A stretch of DNA of 64,000 bases. Origin: Candidatus Zixiibacteriota bacterium. Its GTDB lineage: Bacteria > Zixibacteria > MSB-5A5 > GN15 > JACZUZ01. The DNA is taken from assembly GCA_024280835.1 (NCBI GenBank), contig JAJRPJ010000006.1, forward strand, positions 85,656-149,655. Reading direction: 5' to 3'. Below, piece by piece: positions 54,381 through 63,503 of the stretch. Made by a program: the position numbers and the translations under genes. Numbering within the stretch: the first letter of the stretch is position 1; the number at the start of each line of letters is the position of its first letter. Under the pieces are notes generated by a model. The model was given only the letters and a program-made list of their open reading frames with translations. It ran no database searches and was not told the origin of the DNA.

Positions 54381-55172
54381 TTACAATTGCTGGACGATGA
54401 TTGAGTCGTGACGGCTGATTGTAATCGTTCCGAAGGCGCCAGTAATTGTGCTCGTATTCAAGTTGTCTAAGAAGACACTATCAGGCAAAACAGTTGGAAA
54501 ATCTGTGTCGATCGAATCTATGCGTGGGGCGCCTCGGAATGAATACATATAGATATAATAGGTGCCAGTAATCAAATTATTGGCGGTGTCTTGAAAGACA
54601 GAGGGCGGGAAAGTTCCTGATGAAGATAGGGCTGGCACAAGCCCAGCCCAGCCCGCGCCTGTGTATTCTTGCCCAACCTTGACAGCTGCGAAGATATAGC
54701 CGCTTGAATTAGCGCTCGCGGTAGAAACATCTACAACAACACTACCTCCGCCAGTATAAATCCTGTTTGGGGGTGAGCTGACGTTAATATTGAAGTCGCC
54801 AGTCATCAGCAAGTTGCTATTGAGTATTGTACTGCCTTCGTCCTGGAGTTTGAGAGAATGTAAGCCAGTGTCGATGCCACTTGCGGTGGCATATTCTTTT
54901 TGGAATAATCCGCTGATTTGCACGAAGTCCAATCTAGTAGTGTCGATATCGACAGGCCCCGACGGCACAGGATTATTGTTCTGGCGAAAGAAGACGCGAC
55001 TAACTGCAATGTTGCGTTCCATGTCACGCAATAGGTAGGCTTGCAAGAGATATTTGTTTGCGCCTGTGGGATCGATCGAGTTCGGAGAACCATTGCAGGA
55101 CGAAATTATTGTGGAGCCAATACTTAATAGGCAAATTACGGCAAGCGCTAGTAGTCTATTGTTGTTTTTCAT
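54381..55172 (-). CDS. Hypothetical lipoprotein
   Basis: The 263-residue protein has a lipobox TIISSC (Cys26) followed by a long beta-rich domain (SVVVDVSTASANSSGYIFAAVKV, ITGTYYIYMYSFRG). No enzymatic motif or known family is recognised. It is probably an outer-membrane or periplasmic anchored protein. It is the upstream neighbour of murQ with an 85-base gap; co-transcription is possible. Confidence 0.68.
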   Translation of the reverse strand: MKNNNRLLALAVICLLSIGSTIISSCNGSPNSIDPTGANKYLLQAYLLRDMERNIAVSRVFFRQNNNPVPSGPVDIDTTRLDFVQISGLFQKEYATASGIDTGLHSLKLQDEGSTILNSNLLMTGDFNINVSSPPNRIYTGGGSVVVDVSTASANSSGYIFAAVKVGQEYTGAGWAGLVPALSSSGTFPPSVFQDTANNLITGTYYIYMYSFRGAPRIDSIDTDFPTVLPDSVFLDNLNTSTITGAFGTITISRHDSIIVQQL

Positions 55173-55528
55173 AATGTCTTATTTTCTTGCAAGTGTTTAT
55201 CTGTAATGTTTTTCCAAATCGTATTCTGAATGATTTGTTATCAAAATGTAACTATAAATTTGGCCAAATGCTTATTGCAGTTATCGGGCTTGTTAGAGGC
55301 AGGCTTTAACCGGATTTCATGGACCGCGAGTAATTGTTAAGCTATTGCTAGGAAACCATTTCCAAGGGCATGGAAAACTAGCCCCCTTGACTTTGACATT
55401 GAGATTGTCAACCTTACTTTCCAATGGGCGAAGGGATTCTGTCCTGAATAAGGAATATCCGATGTTCAGTTGTAATCAATAACGACTAACCGCTCTCGCT
55501 AATAAAGCCAGTAACGATTTGTAGGCAA
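55173..55528. other. 356-base divergent intergenic region
   Basis: The region separates the lipoprotein gene from the ECF sigma gene and must contain both promoters. TTGAC and GTCAA at about 55396-55420 form a loose dyad. I cannot assign boxes with confidence, and no gene is seen. Confidence 0.4.
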
Positions 55529-56137
55529 ATGACTTCCGAACAAAATGAAAAACGTCAGAGCTTCGAGAAAGAAGCGGTTATCCACATGGATAGCCTGCAT
55601 CGGACAGCTCTGCGGATGACACGCAACGAGGATGATGCCTCGGATTTAGTGCAAGAAGCGATGGTAAAGGCCTATCGTTTTTGGGATAAGTACGAGGAAG
55701 GTTCAAACGCCCGAGCTTGGTTGTACAAGATTATGACCAACATCTTCATCAATAACTATCGTAGCAAATCCCGAGCTCCTCAGACTGTCGCCTATGAGGA
55801 CATCGATGACAATTTTCTCTATGGTCAACTGGCGAATCTGCCTCCGACTCCAAATCCTGAGCAGGAGTTTTTTGCGCGAGTTTTTGACGATGATGTCAAA
55901 AGTGCGATTGAGGAATTACCCGAAGATTTTCGGGTTGTTGTAGTATTGAGTTTTCTTGATGGATTTAGCTATCAGGAGATAGCAGATATAGCGGGATTGA
56001 ATATCGGTACAGTTAAGTCTCGTCTGCATCGCGGTAGAAAGTTGCTTCAAAAGTCACTTTGGGACTATGCCAAGCGAAATGGCTTGCTACCCAAAGAAGA
56101 GGGCGCTTTTGAAGCGGCTGATGAGTCAGAAAAATAG
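55529..56137 (+). CDS. ECF RNA polymerase sigma factor, SigR/ECF12-like
   Basis: The 202-residue protein has region 2 (EDDASDLVQEAMVKAYRFWDKYEEGSNARAWLYKIMTNIFINNYR) and region 4 (LPEDFRVVVVLSFLDGFSYQEIADIAGLNIGTVKSRLHRGRKLL). The EGxNxxAWLYxIxTNxFINxYR block is close to that of actinobacterial SigR, the thiol-stress sigma factor, from memory. The start at 55529 gives a short charged N-terminus. A membrane anti-sigma candidate follows after 446 bases. A role in redox or envelope stress is inferred. Confidence 0.9.
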   Translation: MTSEQNEKRQSFEKEAVIHMDSLHRTALRMTRNEDDASDLVQEAMVKAYRFWDKYEEGSNARAWLYKIMTNIFINNYRSKSRAPQTVAYEDIDDNFLYGQLANLPPTPNPEQEFFARVFDDDVKSAIEELPEDFRVVVVLSFLDGFSYQEIADIAGLNIGTVKSRLHRGRKLLQKSLWDYAKRNGLLPKEEGAFEAADESEK

Positions 56138-56140
56138 ATA

Positions 56141-56157
56141 GCGGCAAGACTTGCCGC
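56141..56157. repeat. 8-bp perfect hairpin GCGGCAAG-A-CTTGCCGC after the sigma gene
   Basis: The arms 56141-56148 and 56150-56157 are exact complements. There is no U tract, so partial termination or mRNA protection after the sigma gene is a guess. The remaining bases to 56583 show no supported gene. Confidence 0.45.
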
Positions 56158-56583
56158 AAGATAACATGTTGTTGTATAACAAGTTGGTGCTACTTAGAGT
56201 TGAGTGAAAGAGCATTTTGTTCAAAGTTTTGCTTTGGTGGGCAAAAAAAAAGAAAATATGAGTTATTGAAGGAACATGTTTTGACAACTCTCCGTTACAG
56301 ATTGCGGAGATGTTATGTCTTTCGTTATTGAATGGTAGGGCTGAAACGACAAGGCAAATTAACAGGCACGAAGAAGGACCACGTACAAGAGTTGTCCATA
56401 AGTGGCCGATTAGCTGGCTACCTTCGCCCAAAGAACAGAAAAGAAGAAAGAAACTGAATATCGCGGATTGTTAATACTAGTGCATTGCGAAAGAAGCATT
56501 GTTTGAATCTGTAAGTAATGTTTGCCGAATAGCTATTGGGAGCATTGCGTAAGATCTGCGAAAGCGCCTTTGAGATACCATAT

Positions 56584-57456
56584 ATGAACAGTAAGAAAGC
56601 AAAAGAGATACTGCACGCCATTGTCGATAATGAAGCGTCCGCATTGGAGCGCGAGGAATTTGAAGAGTATATCAAAGGCGATGCGGAATTACGCGCCGTT
56701 TATGAGCTAGAGGTGCGTTTTAGAGATTCTATTAGGGGAAAAGCCAGTGAGGATTGTTTCCCTGAGTCGGCTATGCTTGAATTAACAGCGAAATTGGATG
56801 CAATTGACGCTGAACCACAAGGCGCCGAAAACCTTTCACCAGAATATCAGCCATTGCGAGTTTCGACTCCTACTACACCAGTCCAGAAACCTGTGACGAT
56901 TCGCTATGCGCTAGCGATGGCGGCTTCGTTTGTTTTGATGCTCGTCGGTGGTTATGCCACAGTCAGTTTCTTTGGACATCAGGCCGCATTCGGCGCTTTT
57001 GAAAATGCCCACTATGTTTCTCGTGATAATATCAACAATCGTAATTCAATGACCAACACCGCAGACGCCACCAGTTTTATCAATGATAAGTTTGGTGTTA
57101 ATCTCGACGAAACTATTCCTGGTCTCGAGTTATGTGGTGGCGAAGTCGTGCGGCTCGATAATTCTGACTTTGCACACTTCGTATTCTGCGATTCGACCGA
57201 TAGTCCTGTCTCGATATTTGTTGGGGCCGCCGATGGAGCGAATTTCCCAGATATGCCAGTGACGATTAATGCTGGTAAGCAGTATTTCAATCATACCTGT
57301 CATGGTTGTGAATTGATGTACTGGATAAGTGGAGATGCGATAATTGTTGCGGCAACCACTCCACACCATATGGAAGATTATCCTGTGAGCGAGTTAGTGC
57401 GCTACGCCAATATTGAATCGTCCCAGACTGACTCTGAGGTAACTGACTCCGAATAA
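56584..57456 (+). CDS. Putative transmembrane anti-sigma factor with periplasmic Cys pair
   Basis: From ATG 56584 the product is 290 residues. The N-terminal helical part (AKEILHAIVDNEASALEREEFEEYI, residues 6-50) resembles anti-sigma domains without the HX3CX2C zinc site. One membrane helix lies at about 107-130. The exported part has Cys184, Cys202 and a CHGC pair (239/242) in a conserved-looking beta region. Position behind an ECF sigma supports the role. The periplasmic thiols could sense oxidant or metal. Binding to the sigma is inferred. Confidence 0.7.
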   Translation: MNSKKAKEILHAIVDNEASALEREEFEEYIKGDAELRAVYELEVRFRDSIRGKASEDCFPESAMLELTAKLDAIDAEPQGAENLSPEYQPLRVSTPTTPVQKPVTIRYALAMAASFVLMLVGGYATVSFFGHQAAFGAFENAHYVSRDNINNRNSMTNTADATSFINDKFGVNLDETIPGLELCGGEVVRLDNSDFAHFVFCDSTDSPVSIFVGAADGANFPDMPVTINAGKQYFNHTCHGCELMYWISGDAIIVAATTPHHMEDYPVSELVRYANIESSQTDSEVTDSE

Positions 57457-57486
57457 TCTAGCCTAGACAAATTGCAATCTTTGAGT

Positions 57487-57523
57487 CCCCAGTATTTATC
57501 ACAAAATACTGGGGATTTTTTTG
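57487..57523 (+). terminator. Intrinsic terminator after the anti-sigma gene
   Basis: CCCCAGTATTT (57487-57497) pairs with AAATACTGGGG (57504-57514), loop of 6, followed by A and seven T residues. Confidence 0.93.
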
Positions 57524-57625
57524 TATTAGCGCCTTCTATTCATCGCCAACCAGTCGATAACCAAAGGAGACAGCCAGCAACCCTTCAGCTGGCTCTTTTC
57601 TGTTTATTTTCGTGAGTGTGGTCTG

Positions 57626-58753
57626 ATGAGTCTTATTGAGAAAACAACAAAACAGCTATATCTGGCAAATGCCAGATACTTCAAAGTTGCCTCTTTGATG
57701 CTATGGGTATTATTGGCGACGATTGCAATTGCTGGGAATGTCATGGCGGCTAATGTCATACCCAATTCCGATTCTCAGACACATTTTGACTCAGAAGCAC
57801 AATCTCAGTGTTATATCAAGAAAGAATTTCTCCAAGCGCTGCATGCAGCTTCGGCGGCTATCTTTGATGAACGTTGGCAGAGAGCCAGAGATATCGCCGA
57901 TAGTTTATCATCGAGGGATGAAACCTCACCGTGCGCGCTATTGATTCGCGCTGGAGTTTTGCAGGCGCGAATGTTTTCTCGCGAAGAAAAAGGTGATGAG
58001 AAGCTCATGGGACTGTTTCTCGATAGCGCTGAAGTTGATTTTGAGAAGCGCCTACAAACTGCAAATTCCCAAGACTCGGCTCTGATATTATATTTTATTG
58101 GAAACTGCCACACCTATCGCTCGCTCTGGGAAGCCAAGTTTGGCTCGTTGGTAACTGCTATCAAACAAGGGTTGCAGGCGCGTGATAGCTATCAGATGGG
58201 ACTGGCAGTCGACAGCGGTTTTCCTGATTTATACCTCGGTGTTGGGGCCTACCTTTACTGGAAATCAGCCAAGAGCGGTGTTCTACGCTGGAGTGGGATA
58301 ATCAAAGACGAACGTCTATTGGGAATTGAGCATGTTGAAAAGGCAGTTGCTGAGGCGATTATCGCGCCTGATGGCGCGCGTTCTGCATTGATATTTATTC
58401 TGATGAATGAAAAAAAATATTTGGCTGCGGCTGAAATAGCCGATGGGCTTGCTGTAAAGTATTCGAACGGAGCGACCTTCCTTTGGCCTCTAGCGCAGTG
58501 TTACTCAAAAATGAACACATACACTTTGGCTAGAGATACATATTTGCAAATCCGCGCCAAACTAATTGATGATCCAGGCAATCAAATCAATCTCCTCAAA
58601 ACTGACTATGCGCTTTACCAACTTGCCAAGAGACTAGAGGACAAAGCCACAATCGAATTGGTTGGCAAAGGATTTGAAGTTTACTCTCGCGACACACCCA
58701 GAAAAACTCGTCGATTATTGCGCGATGAATATCGCATATTGAAACGTCTCTGA
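57626..58753 (+). CDS. Exported TPR-like protein of unknown function
   Basis: The 375-residue protein has a hydrophobic N-terminal segment (about 22-42, ending GNVMAAN) that acts as a signal or anchor. The rest is helical with TPR-like spacing (LHAASAAIFDERWQRARDIAD, IKQGLQARDSYQMGLAVDSGFPDLYLGVGAYLYW, LWPLAQCYSKMNTYTLARDTYLQI). It probably acts as a periplasmic scaffold. It precedes selD by 79 bases, but no functional link is evident. Confidence 0.72.
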   Translation: MSLIEKTTKQLYLANARYFKVASLMLWVLLATIAIAGNVMAANVIPNSDSQTHFDSEAQSQCYIKKEFLQALHAASAAIFDERWQRARDIADSLSSRDETSPCALLIRAGVLQARMFSREEKGDEKLMGLFLDSAEVDFEKRLQTANSQDSALILYFIGNCHTYRSLWEAKFGSLVTAIKQGLQARDSYQMGLAVDSGFPDLYLGVGAYLYWKSAKSGVLRWSGIIKDERLLGIEHVEKAVAEAIIAPDGARSALIFILMNEKKYLAAAEIADGLAVKYSNGATFLWPLAQCYSKMNTYTLARDTYLQIRAKLIDDPGNQINLLKTDYALYQLAKRLEDKATIELVGKGFEVYSRDTPRKTRRLLRDEYRILKRL

Positions 58754-58832
58754 GTATACTGTGTATCAGTTACATGGCTTTGCGTAAGTTGGCGTCAGGC
58801 GCGTGCACAGCTTATCAGTTACTAGGAAAATC

Positions 58833-59855
58833 ATGTCCGATAAACGCGATGAAATCACAGTCAAATTGACCGCGCAGGTTGCCTGCGCTGGTTGAGCTTC
58901 AAAACTAGGGCCAACGGTGTTGGCTGAAGCTCTTTCTAATCTTACACAAAGCTCCCATCCTGATTTGTTGGTGGGTTTTAACAAAGCCGATGATGCTGGT
59001 GTTTTTCGTATATCTGAAAATCAGGCTTTAGTGCAAACTTTGGATTTCTTTACACCGATTGTTGATGATCCATTTTGGTTTGGAAAAATTGCAGCGGCTA
59101 ATGCGCTATCCGATGTTTATGCAATGGGCGGCAGGCCAGTTACGGCTTTGAGTATTGTTTGTTTTCCTGAAGGTGATATGGAGCCGAAGATACTCGCGCA
59201 AATTCTCGCAGGCGCTGAAGAAACTATCAATGAATCTGGCGCGGTGCTTGTCGGTGGTCACTCGGTTAAGGATAAAGAGCTCAAATACGGTTTATCTATC
59301 ACTGGACTGATTGATCCTAAGAATCTAATCACCAATGCTGGCGCTAAGGCTGGCGATGTGCTTTACCTAACAAAACCACTGGGCACAGGAATAGTGAGTA
59401 CTGCTATCAAACGTGATGCGTGTCCCGAAGAGTTGATTGTGCGTATCATGCAACAAATGGCCACGCTCAACAAGGACGCCGCTGAGGAAGCAGTCAAAAT
59501 TGGCGCACACGCCATGACTGATGTCACAGGTTTTGGATTCTTGGGCCATGCGCTAGAAATGGCCAAGGCCTCAAATGTCACTTTGGAAATTGACGCCAGC
59601 GCAATTCCAATTATCCCCGAAGCGCTAGAGTTCGCCAAAGCGGGCTACCTAACAGGCGGAGCCAAAGACAACCAAAAACATGTCGGCGCTGCACTAGAAA
59701 TTGTCGGCAACACAGACGAAAACATCCTCCACATCCTCTTCGACCCACAGACCAGCGGCGGTTTGTTAGTTGCAACGCCAGATAATGCGCCAAGTGACAT
59801 GGCTGTCATTGGTAGAGTCACAAAAGCAAGTGATGAGTCGCTAAAAATAACGTGA
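58833..59855 (+). CDS. selD: Selenide, water dikinase (selenophosphate synthase), a selenoprotein with in-frame UGA
   Basis: The true start is ATG 58833 (AGGAAA upstream). Codon 21, at 58893-58895, is TGA and lies in CAGUASKLGP, where SelD proteins have the catalytic Cys or Sec followed by the essential Lys (here Lys24). Reading through it joins two parts of one SelD of 340 residues: DDAGVF, QTLDFFTP, VGGHSVKD, MTDVTGFGFLGHAL and FDPQTSGGLL are all present. A gene finder that stops at UGA would begin at 58917 and lose the active site. The enzyme makes selenophosphate from selenide and ATP for Sec-tRNA synthesis. A SECIS hairpin follows the UGA. selA, selB and selC are not in the window. Confidence 0.96.
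58894..58932 (+). promoter_or_regulatory. Bacterial SECIS element in selD
   Basis: Directly after the UGA, GAGCTTC (58894-58900) pairs with GAAGCTC (58926-58932). Inside it GCCAAC (58910-58915) pairs with GTTGGC (58919-58924) around a 3-base loop GGT. The loop starts 20 bases past the UGA and has G first, as required for SelB binding in bacterial SECIS elements. Confidence 0.9.
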
Positions 59856-59883
59856 TACTGTCAAGTTGAAGCCAAGTAAGTTC

Positions 59884-60684
59884 TTAGAATGGCAGATCAT
59901 CATCCTTTGAGACTACTTGCGTATCTTTCTTAGATTTTAACTCTCGAACGAATCCTATCGTTGACAAAACATTTTTGCAGATGAAAATGCTCTCACTATA
60001 ACTTAGCAAGTTATTGTCGTGCGCCAAACTCTTGTTGTTGCGAACATGGTTGAATGCTTCAAGAATAGAAATGCTTGACTTGAGAATGTGGATTGACATT
60101 TCTGTCTCAATTAGGTCTTCTCTTTTCAAGAGTTTGACATATGCGCCCATGAGGCTGTGAAGTGGGATTTCTTTACTTGTGTCGATACCAGTCTTGCTAC
60201 ATATGTCTCGAAGAAATTTCAAAGTATAAGTATGAAGTCGGTCTAGCGCCTCTTGAGGTCTACCAGAATCGATAAGTTCATGTATCGATTTGGCAAGAGT
60301 ATCAACATCCTCTTTCCCAGTAACTTCATTGATTGCGTCCAATTCTATTTCTTGTTGGCTATCAGATAGCTCCTGTGCTGTTGCCATACACGAATTGTAT
60401 AGGGAGCTAGAAGAATCAATGTCCGTTAGGTCTGCTGAGTACTCTAGCATTTCCACCATAAGTTTGCCAACTATGTGGTTTGGTTCTTTATCCCAAAACT
60501 CTCGGAGTCTATTCGCTTTTGATGTCCCATAGCTCTCGTAACAATCACCATCGTAAATATTCTTATTCACGCATCCTACAATGAACTCGTCAAACTCTCT
60601 ATTGGAAAAATTCAAAACATATCCGCTGGACATCCCGAATAATTTTTCAAACGCGAGCCTATTCCTTCCTCTTAAACTTGACAT
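59884..60684 (-). CDS. Abortive-infection (AbiJ/Abi_C-like) HEPN protein
   Basis: From ATG 60684 the product is 266 residues. The N-terminal part (FEKLFGMSSGYVLNFSNREFDEFI ... KANRLREFWDKEP) resembles AbiJ-type N-terminal domains. The C-terminal part (LDRLHTYTLKFLRDIC ... LMGAYVKLL ... LEAFNHVRNNKSLAHDNN) fits Abi_C and carries Arg215-Asn-x5-His222, a HEPN RNase motif (Rx6H). Such proteins cut RNA after phage infection and stop growth. The gene appears more AT-rich than its neighbours and stands alone between selD and glyS, which suggests transfer. A GTG at 60723 would overlap glyS and is less likely. Confidence 0.72.
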   Translation of the reverse strand: MSSLRGRNRLAFEKLFGMSSGYVLNFSNREFDEFIVGCVNKNIYDGDCYESYGTSKANRLREFWDKEPNHIVGKLMVEMLEYSADLTDIDSSSSLYNSCMATAQELSDSQQEIELDAINEVTGKEDVDTLAKSIHELIDSGRPQEALDRLHTYTLKFLRDICSKTGIDTSKEIPLHSLMGAYVKLLKREDLIETEMSIHILKSSISILEAFNHVRNNKSLAHDNNLLSYSESIFICKNVLSTIGFVRELKSKKDTQVVSKDDDLPF

Positions 60685-60713
60685 AATATTTGATCCACTA
60701 GGAGCAGCTAAAC

Positions 60714-62063
60714 TCAACCACACTTCTCAGTCAAAAATTCTCCAACTTTATCTAGTGGCATCCGTGGGTTTTCCATGGTGTCGCGGTCGCGGACTGTTAC
60801 TGTTTGGTCTTCGAGAGTTTGGCCGTCGATGGTGATGCAATACGGTGTGCCAGCTTCGTCCATGCGGGCGTAGCGTCTACCGATAGCGCCTGCGTGGTCA
60901 TAGAAGACTTTGAACTTGTTCTTCAGTTCCGAATGCAACTTTTCCGCGACTTCGGGCATGCCGTCTTTTTTCACCAATGGCAAAATCGCGGCTTTAATTG
61001 GCGCGATTTTTGGTGAGAGACGTAAGAACACGCGTGTGTCACCTTTGATTTCGACTTCGTCATAGCCGTTTACTAGAACAGTTAACAATGTTCTGTCACA
61101 GCCAGCGGAAGTCTCAATGATATACGGCAGGAACTTTTCGGTGAAGCGCTCATCAAAGTAACGCATGTCTTTACCGCTGTGTTCCATGTGACGCGAGAGA
61201 TCAAAGTCTGTGCGATTGTGCACCCCTTCAAGCTCTTGCCAGCCGAAGGGGAAGAGATATTCAATATCATAGGCGGCTTTAGCATAGTGCGCCAAGTCGT
61301 TGGGGCCATGCTCATGCCAGCGGAGTTTGTCTTCATCAAGTCCAAGTTCGAGATAATATTTCCAACGTTGTTCTTTCCAGTATTCGAACCATTTTTCGTC
61401 TTCGCTAGGATGCACAAAATATTGCATTTCCATTTGTTCAAACTCGCGTGTGCGGAAAATGAAATTCCCTGGAGTGATTTCATTGCGGAAAGCTTTGCCG
61501 ATTTGGGCGATACCGAAGGGAATCTTTTGGCGCGAACTGTTTTTGACATTCAGGAAGTTGACATAAATGCCCTGCGCTGTTTCTGGACGGAGATGAATCA
61601 CTGCGCTTTCATCTTCAAGTGGTCCCATGAAAGTTTTGAACATCAAATTAAAGTTACGCGCTTCGGTGAAATCGCCGCCACATTCCTGAGGGGTTTTGGA
61701 TGGGCGTTTCATACAACGCGCATGTTCAAGTTGGTCGACGCGGTAACGGCCTTTGCAAGTTTTGCAATCAATCATCGGGTCGGTGAAATTTTCGATATGT
61801 CCCGAGGCCTCCCAAACTTTGGGGCTCATCAAAATCGAAGAGTCCAAACCTTCAATGTCATTTCGGCGGTTGGTCATTGTCTCCCACCAGAAAGTTTTGA
61901 TGTTGCGTTTGAGCTCAGCGCCCAATGGACCATAGTCCCAGCAGGAGTTTAGTCCGCCATAGATTTCTGATGAGGGGTAGACATAACCGCGACGTTTGCA
62001 AAGCGAGACGATTTTTTCCATGCGATCGTCAGTTGGTTTTTTGGATTTGGCTGACTTGTTCAT
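60714..62063 (-). CDS. glyS: Glycyl-tRNA synthetase, alpha2 type
   Basis: The 449-residue class II synthetase has KRRGYVYPSSEIYGGLNSCWDYGPLGAELKRNIK at the N-terminus, a Cys-rich CKTC/C zinc-like insertion, FKTFMGPLEDESAVIHLRPETAQGIYVNF (motif 2 region), FRTREFEQMEMQYFVHP, and motif 3 SAGCDRTLLTVLVNGY. It charges tRNA-Gly and belongs to the homodimeric class, not the tetrameric glyQ/glyS class. AGGAG lies upstream of the ATG. Confidence 0.98.
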   Translation of the reverse strand: MNKSAKSKKPTDDRMEKIVSLCKRRGYVYPSSEIYGGLNSCWDYGPLGAELKRNIKTFWWETMTNRRNDIEGLDSSILMSPKVWEASGHIENFTDPMIDCKTCKGRYRVDQLEHARCMKRPSKTPQECGGDFTEARNFNLMFKTFMGPLEDESAVIHLRPETAQGIYVNFLNVKNSSRQKIPFGIAQIGKAFRNEITPGNFIFRTREFEQMEMQYFVHPSEDEKWFEYWKEQRWKYYLELGLDEDKLRWHEHGPNDLAHYAKAAYDIEYLFPFGWQELEGVHNRTDFDLSRHMEHSGKDMRYFDERFTEKFLPYIIETSAGCDRTLLTVLVNGYDEVEIKGDTRVFLRLSPKIAPIKAAILPLVKKDGMPEVAEKLHSELKNKFKVFYDHAGAIGRRYARMDEAGTPYCITIDGQTLEDQTVTVRDRDTMENPRMPLDKVGEFLTEKCG

Positions 62064-62142
62064 TTATGAATTGACTCCTGATATAGTTTTGGCGCTAATA
62101 TATGCTTTGGATGTATTGAGACTTATGACTTACACACTCGGT

Positions 62143-62922
62143 TTACACATTTGCTTGTTTCAACTTTTCCAGAAACTCCAGCGAATTAATCTTGCCGAGA
62201 TCCGCCTGAGTCTTGAGAAAAACCAACAAAAGATCAATCAATCTTGAGGACTGACTAAAACCGATTTCTTCTGCTGCAGCGCTTTCGAGCGAGCCTGCTT
62301 GCAAAGTTACTGCGCGAACGAGGTCCTCGGTCGACAGGCCAATATAGCGTTCGCCGGGGACCTGACAAGTGGCGCAAACCAATCCACCTCGATCTGGTGA
62401 GAAACTGGCTCGATCAGACTCGAGAGATTTCACCGAGCGACCACAGATTGCGCAGCCAGTCAAAACTGGACGATAGCCGAGCATTGAACACAGCCGAAAG
62501 AAATAGGCCAAGAAAACCGAAGGCAGGCAATCTCGCTCAACTGTGTCCATTGAGCCGAAGTATTTGAGGGTATAGCTGAAAATGTCCCGATGTGGCTCAT
62601 TCTCGGGCAATAAATGGTAAAGCAATTCGCAGGCCGCGGAAGAAAATGCCAGCCGTCCGAGTGAGCCGTCCTTGGTGAAAGTCCAATTTGAGAGAACTTG
62701 TGTTTCTGAGAGATGCCCAGCGGTGGGTTTATCGGAGTCGTAATAGGTGATTTCCAGATGTGTCAGATTCAATGGCCGGCCGCGTTTGCCTTTGAGTGAG
62801 CGTCCGCCACGGTCGTTGAGTGGCAATCTGCCTTCATCACGGGTAAAGAAGCTGATAGTCCGTGAGGATTCTGACCAGTTGAATGATCTCAGCACAAAGG
62901 CTTCTGTTTTTTTGATGGGCAT
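62143..62922 (-). CDS. recO: DNA repair protein RecO
   Basis: The 259-residue protein has an N-terminal OB fold (KTEAFVLRSFNWSESSRTISFFTRDEGRL) and a helical C-terminus with a four-Cys zinc site (CAICGR and CATC about 25 residues later). RecO with RecR helps RecA load on SSB-coated DNA in gap repair. It is followed by glyS after 79 bases, a frequent bacterial neighbourhood. Confidence 0.93.
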   Translation of the reverse strand: MPIKKTEAFVLRSFNWSESSRTISFFTRDEGRLPLNDRGGRSLKGKRGRPLNLTHLEITYYDSDKPTAGHLSETQVLSNWTFTKDGSLGRLAFSSAACELLYHLLPENEPHRDIFSYTLKYFGSMDTVERDCLPSVFLAYFFRLCSMLGYRPVLTGCAICGRSVKSLESDRASFSPDRGGLVCATCQVPGERYIGLSTEDLVRAVTLQAGSLESAAAEEIGFSQSSRLIDLLLVFLKTQADLGKINSLEFLEKLKQANV

Positions 62923-62993
62923 GCAGGGAATATACGAAACGCAGGTCGAACTGGCACGTTTCTCAACGCTAATTGGACTGTTTTCCGAGTAGG

Positions 62994-63011
62994 GGCACAG
63001 CGTGCTGTGCC
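62994..63011. repeat. Perfect hairpin GGCACAGC-GT-GCTGTGCC, REP-like
   Basis: The 8-bp stem is followed on the plus strand by TTGTTTTT, but no plus-strand gene is upstream; both flanking genes are on the minus strand. A dispersed palindromic repeat is the best reading. It lies 34 bases past the FtsB/DivIC-like stop. Confidence 0.5.
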
Positions 63012-63045
63012 TTGTTTTTCAGAGTTAATGACTATTGAAACACAT

Positions 63046-63408
63046 TTAGTGTTGTAATTGGATTACCGTTTCGCCTGGGCGAGCCAGCAGATAGCGAGTG
63101 CGGGCGACGTATTCGATATAGCGTGGGTCGTCTTCAAGTCGCGCGCGGGTCATGTCGGCGTCAATGATGCCAACCAGTAAGACTTGGTTTTCGGTGATGA
63201 GTTCGGCTTTGCGATCATTTAATCGTGATATACGGAATAGCCCATATGGTCCCGCCAAGAAAGAATAGATTACGAAAATACTAAAGAGCGCCGCCGACCA
63301 TTTGACCGCGCTCCGCCGAAAACGACTATCGGCTTGAGTCAGCCGCGCGGCAACATTTTCCACCAATGGGGCGAGTGGGTTCTTCTTTTTGTAGTAGTGT
63401 TTCTTCAT
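63046..63408 (-). CDS. Septum formation initiator family protein (FtsB/DivIC-like)
   Basis: The 120-residue protein has a basic N-terminal tail (MKKHYYKKK), one membrane helix (about 38-58, ALFSIFVIYSFLAGPYGL), a coiled-coil stretch (ISRLNDRKAELITENQVLLVGI) and the conserved DPRYIEYVARTRYLLARPGETV end of DivIC/FtsB proteins. It works in the divisome, linking FtsL and FtsQ. The length fits the family. Confidence 0.9.
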   Translation of the reverse strand: MKKHYYKKKNPLAPLVENVAARLTQADSRFRRSAVKWSAALFSIFVIYSFLAGPYGLFRISRLNDRKAELITENQVLLVGIIDADMTRARLEDDPRYIEYVARTRYLLARPGETVIQLQH

Positions 63409-63503
63409 GTTGCTACGCCCAGAGTTGCCTTTGTCTTTTGTCCTACAATGGGGTTGTAAGATGGTGGAGTTTTTAGGGTGAGGGCAAGAGGAAAGAACGG
63501 CTG

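Noticed and set aside
62994..63020. Plus-strand intrinsic terminator (stem followed by TTGTTTTT)
   Set aside because: No plus-strand gene lies upstream; both neighbours are on the minus strand, so a repeat element is the better reading.
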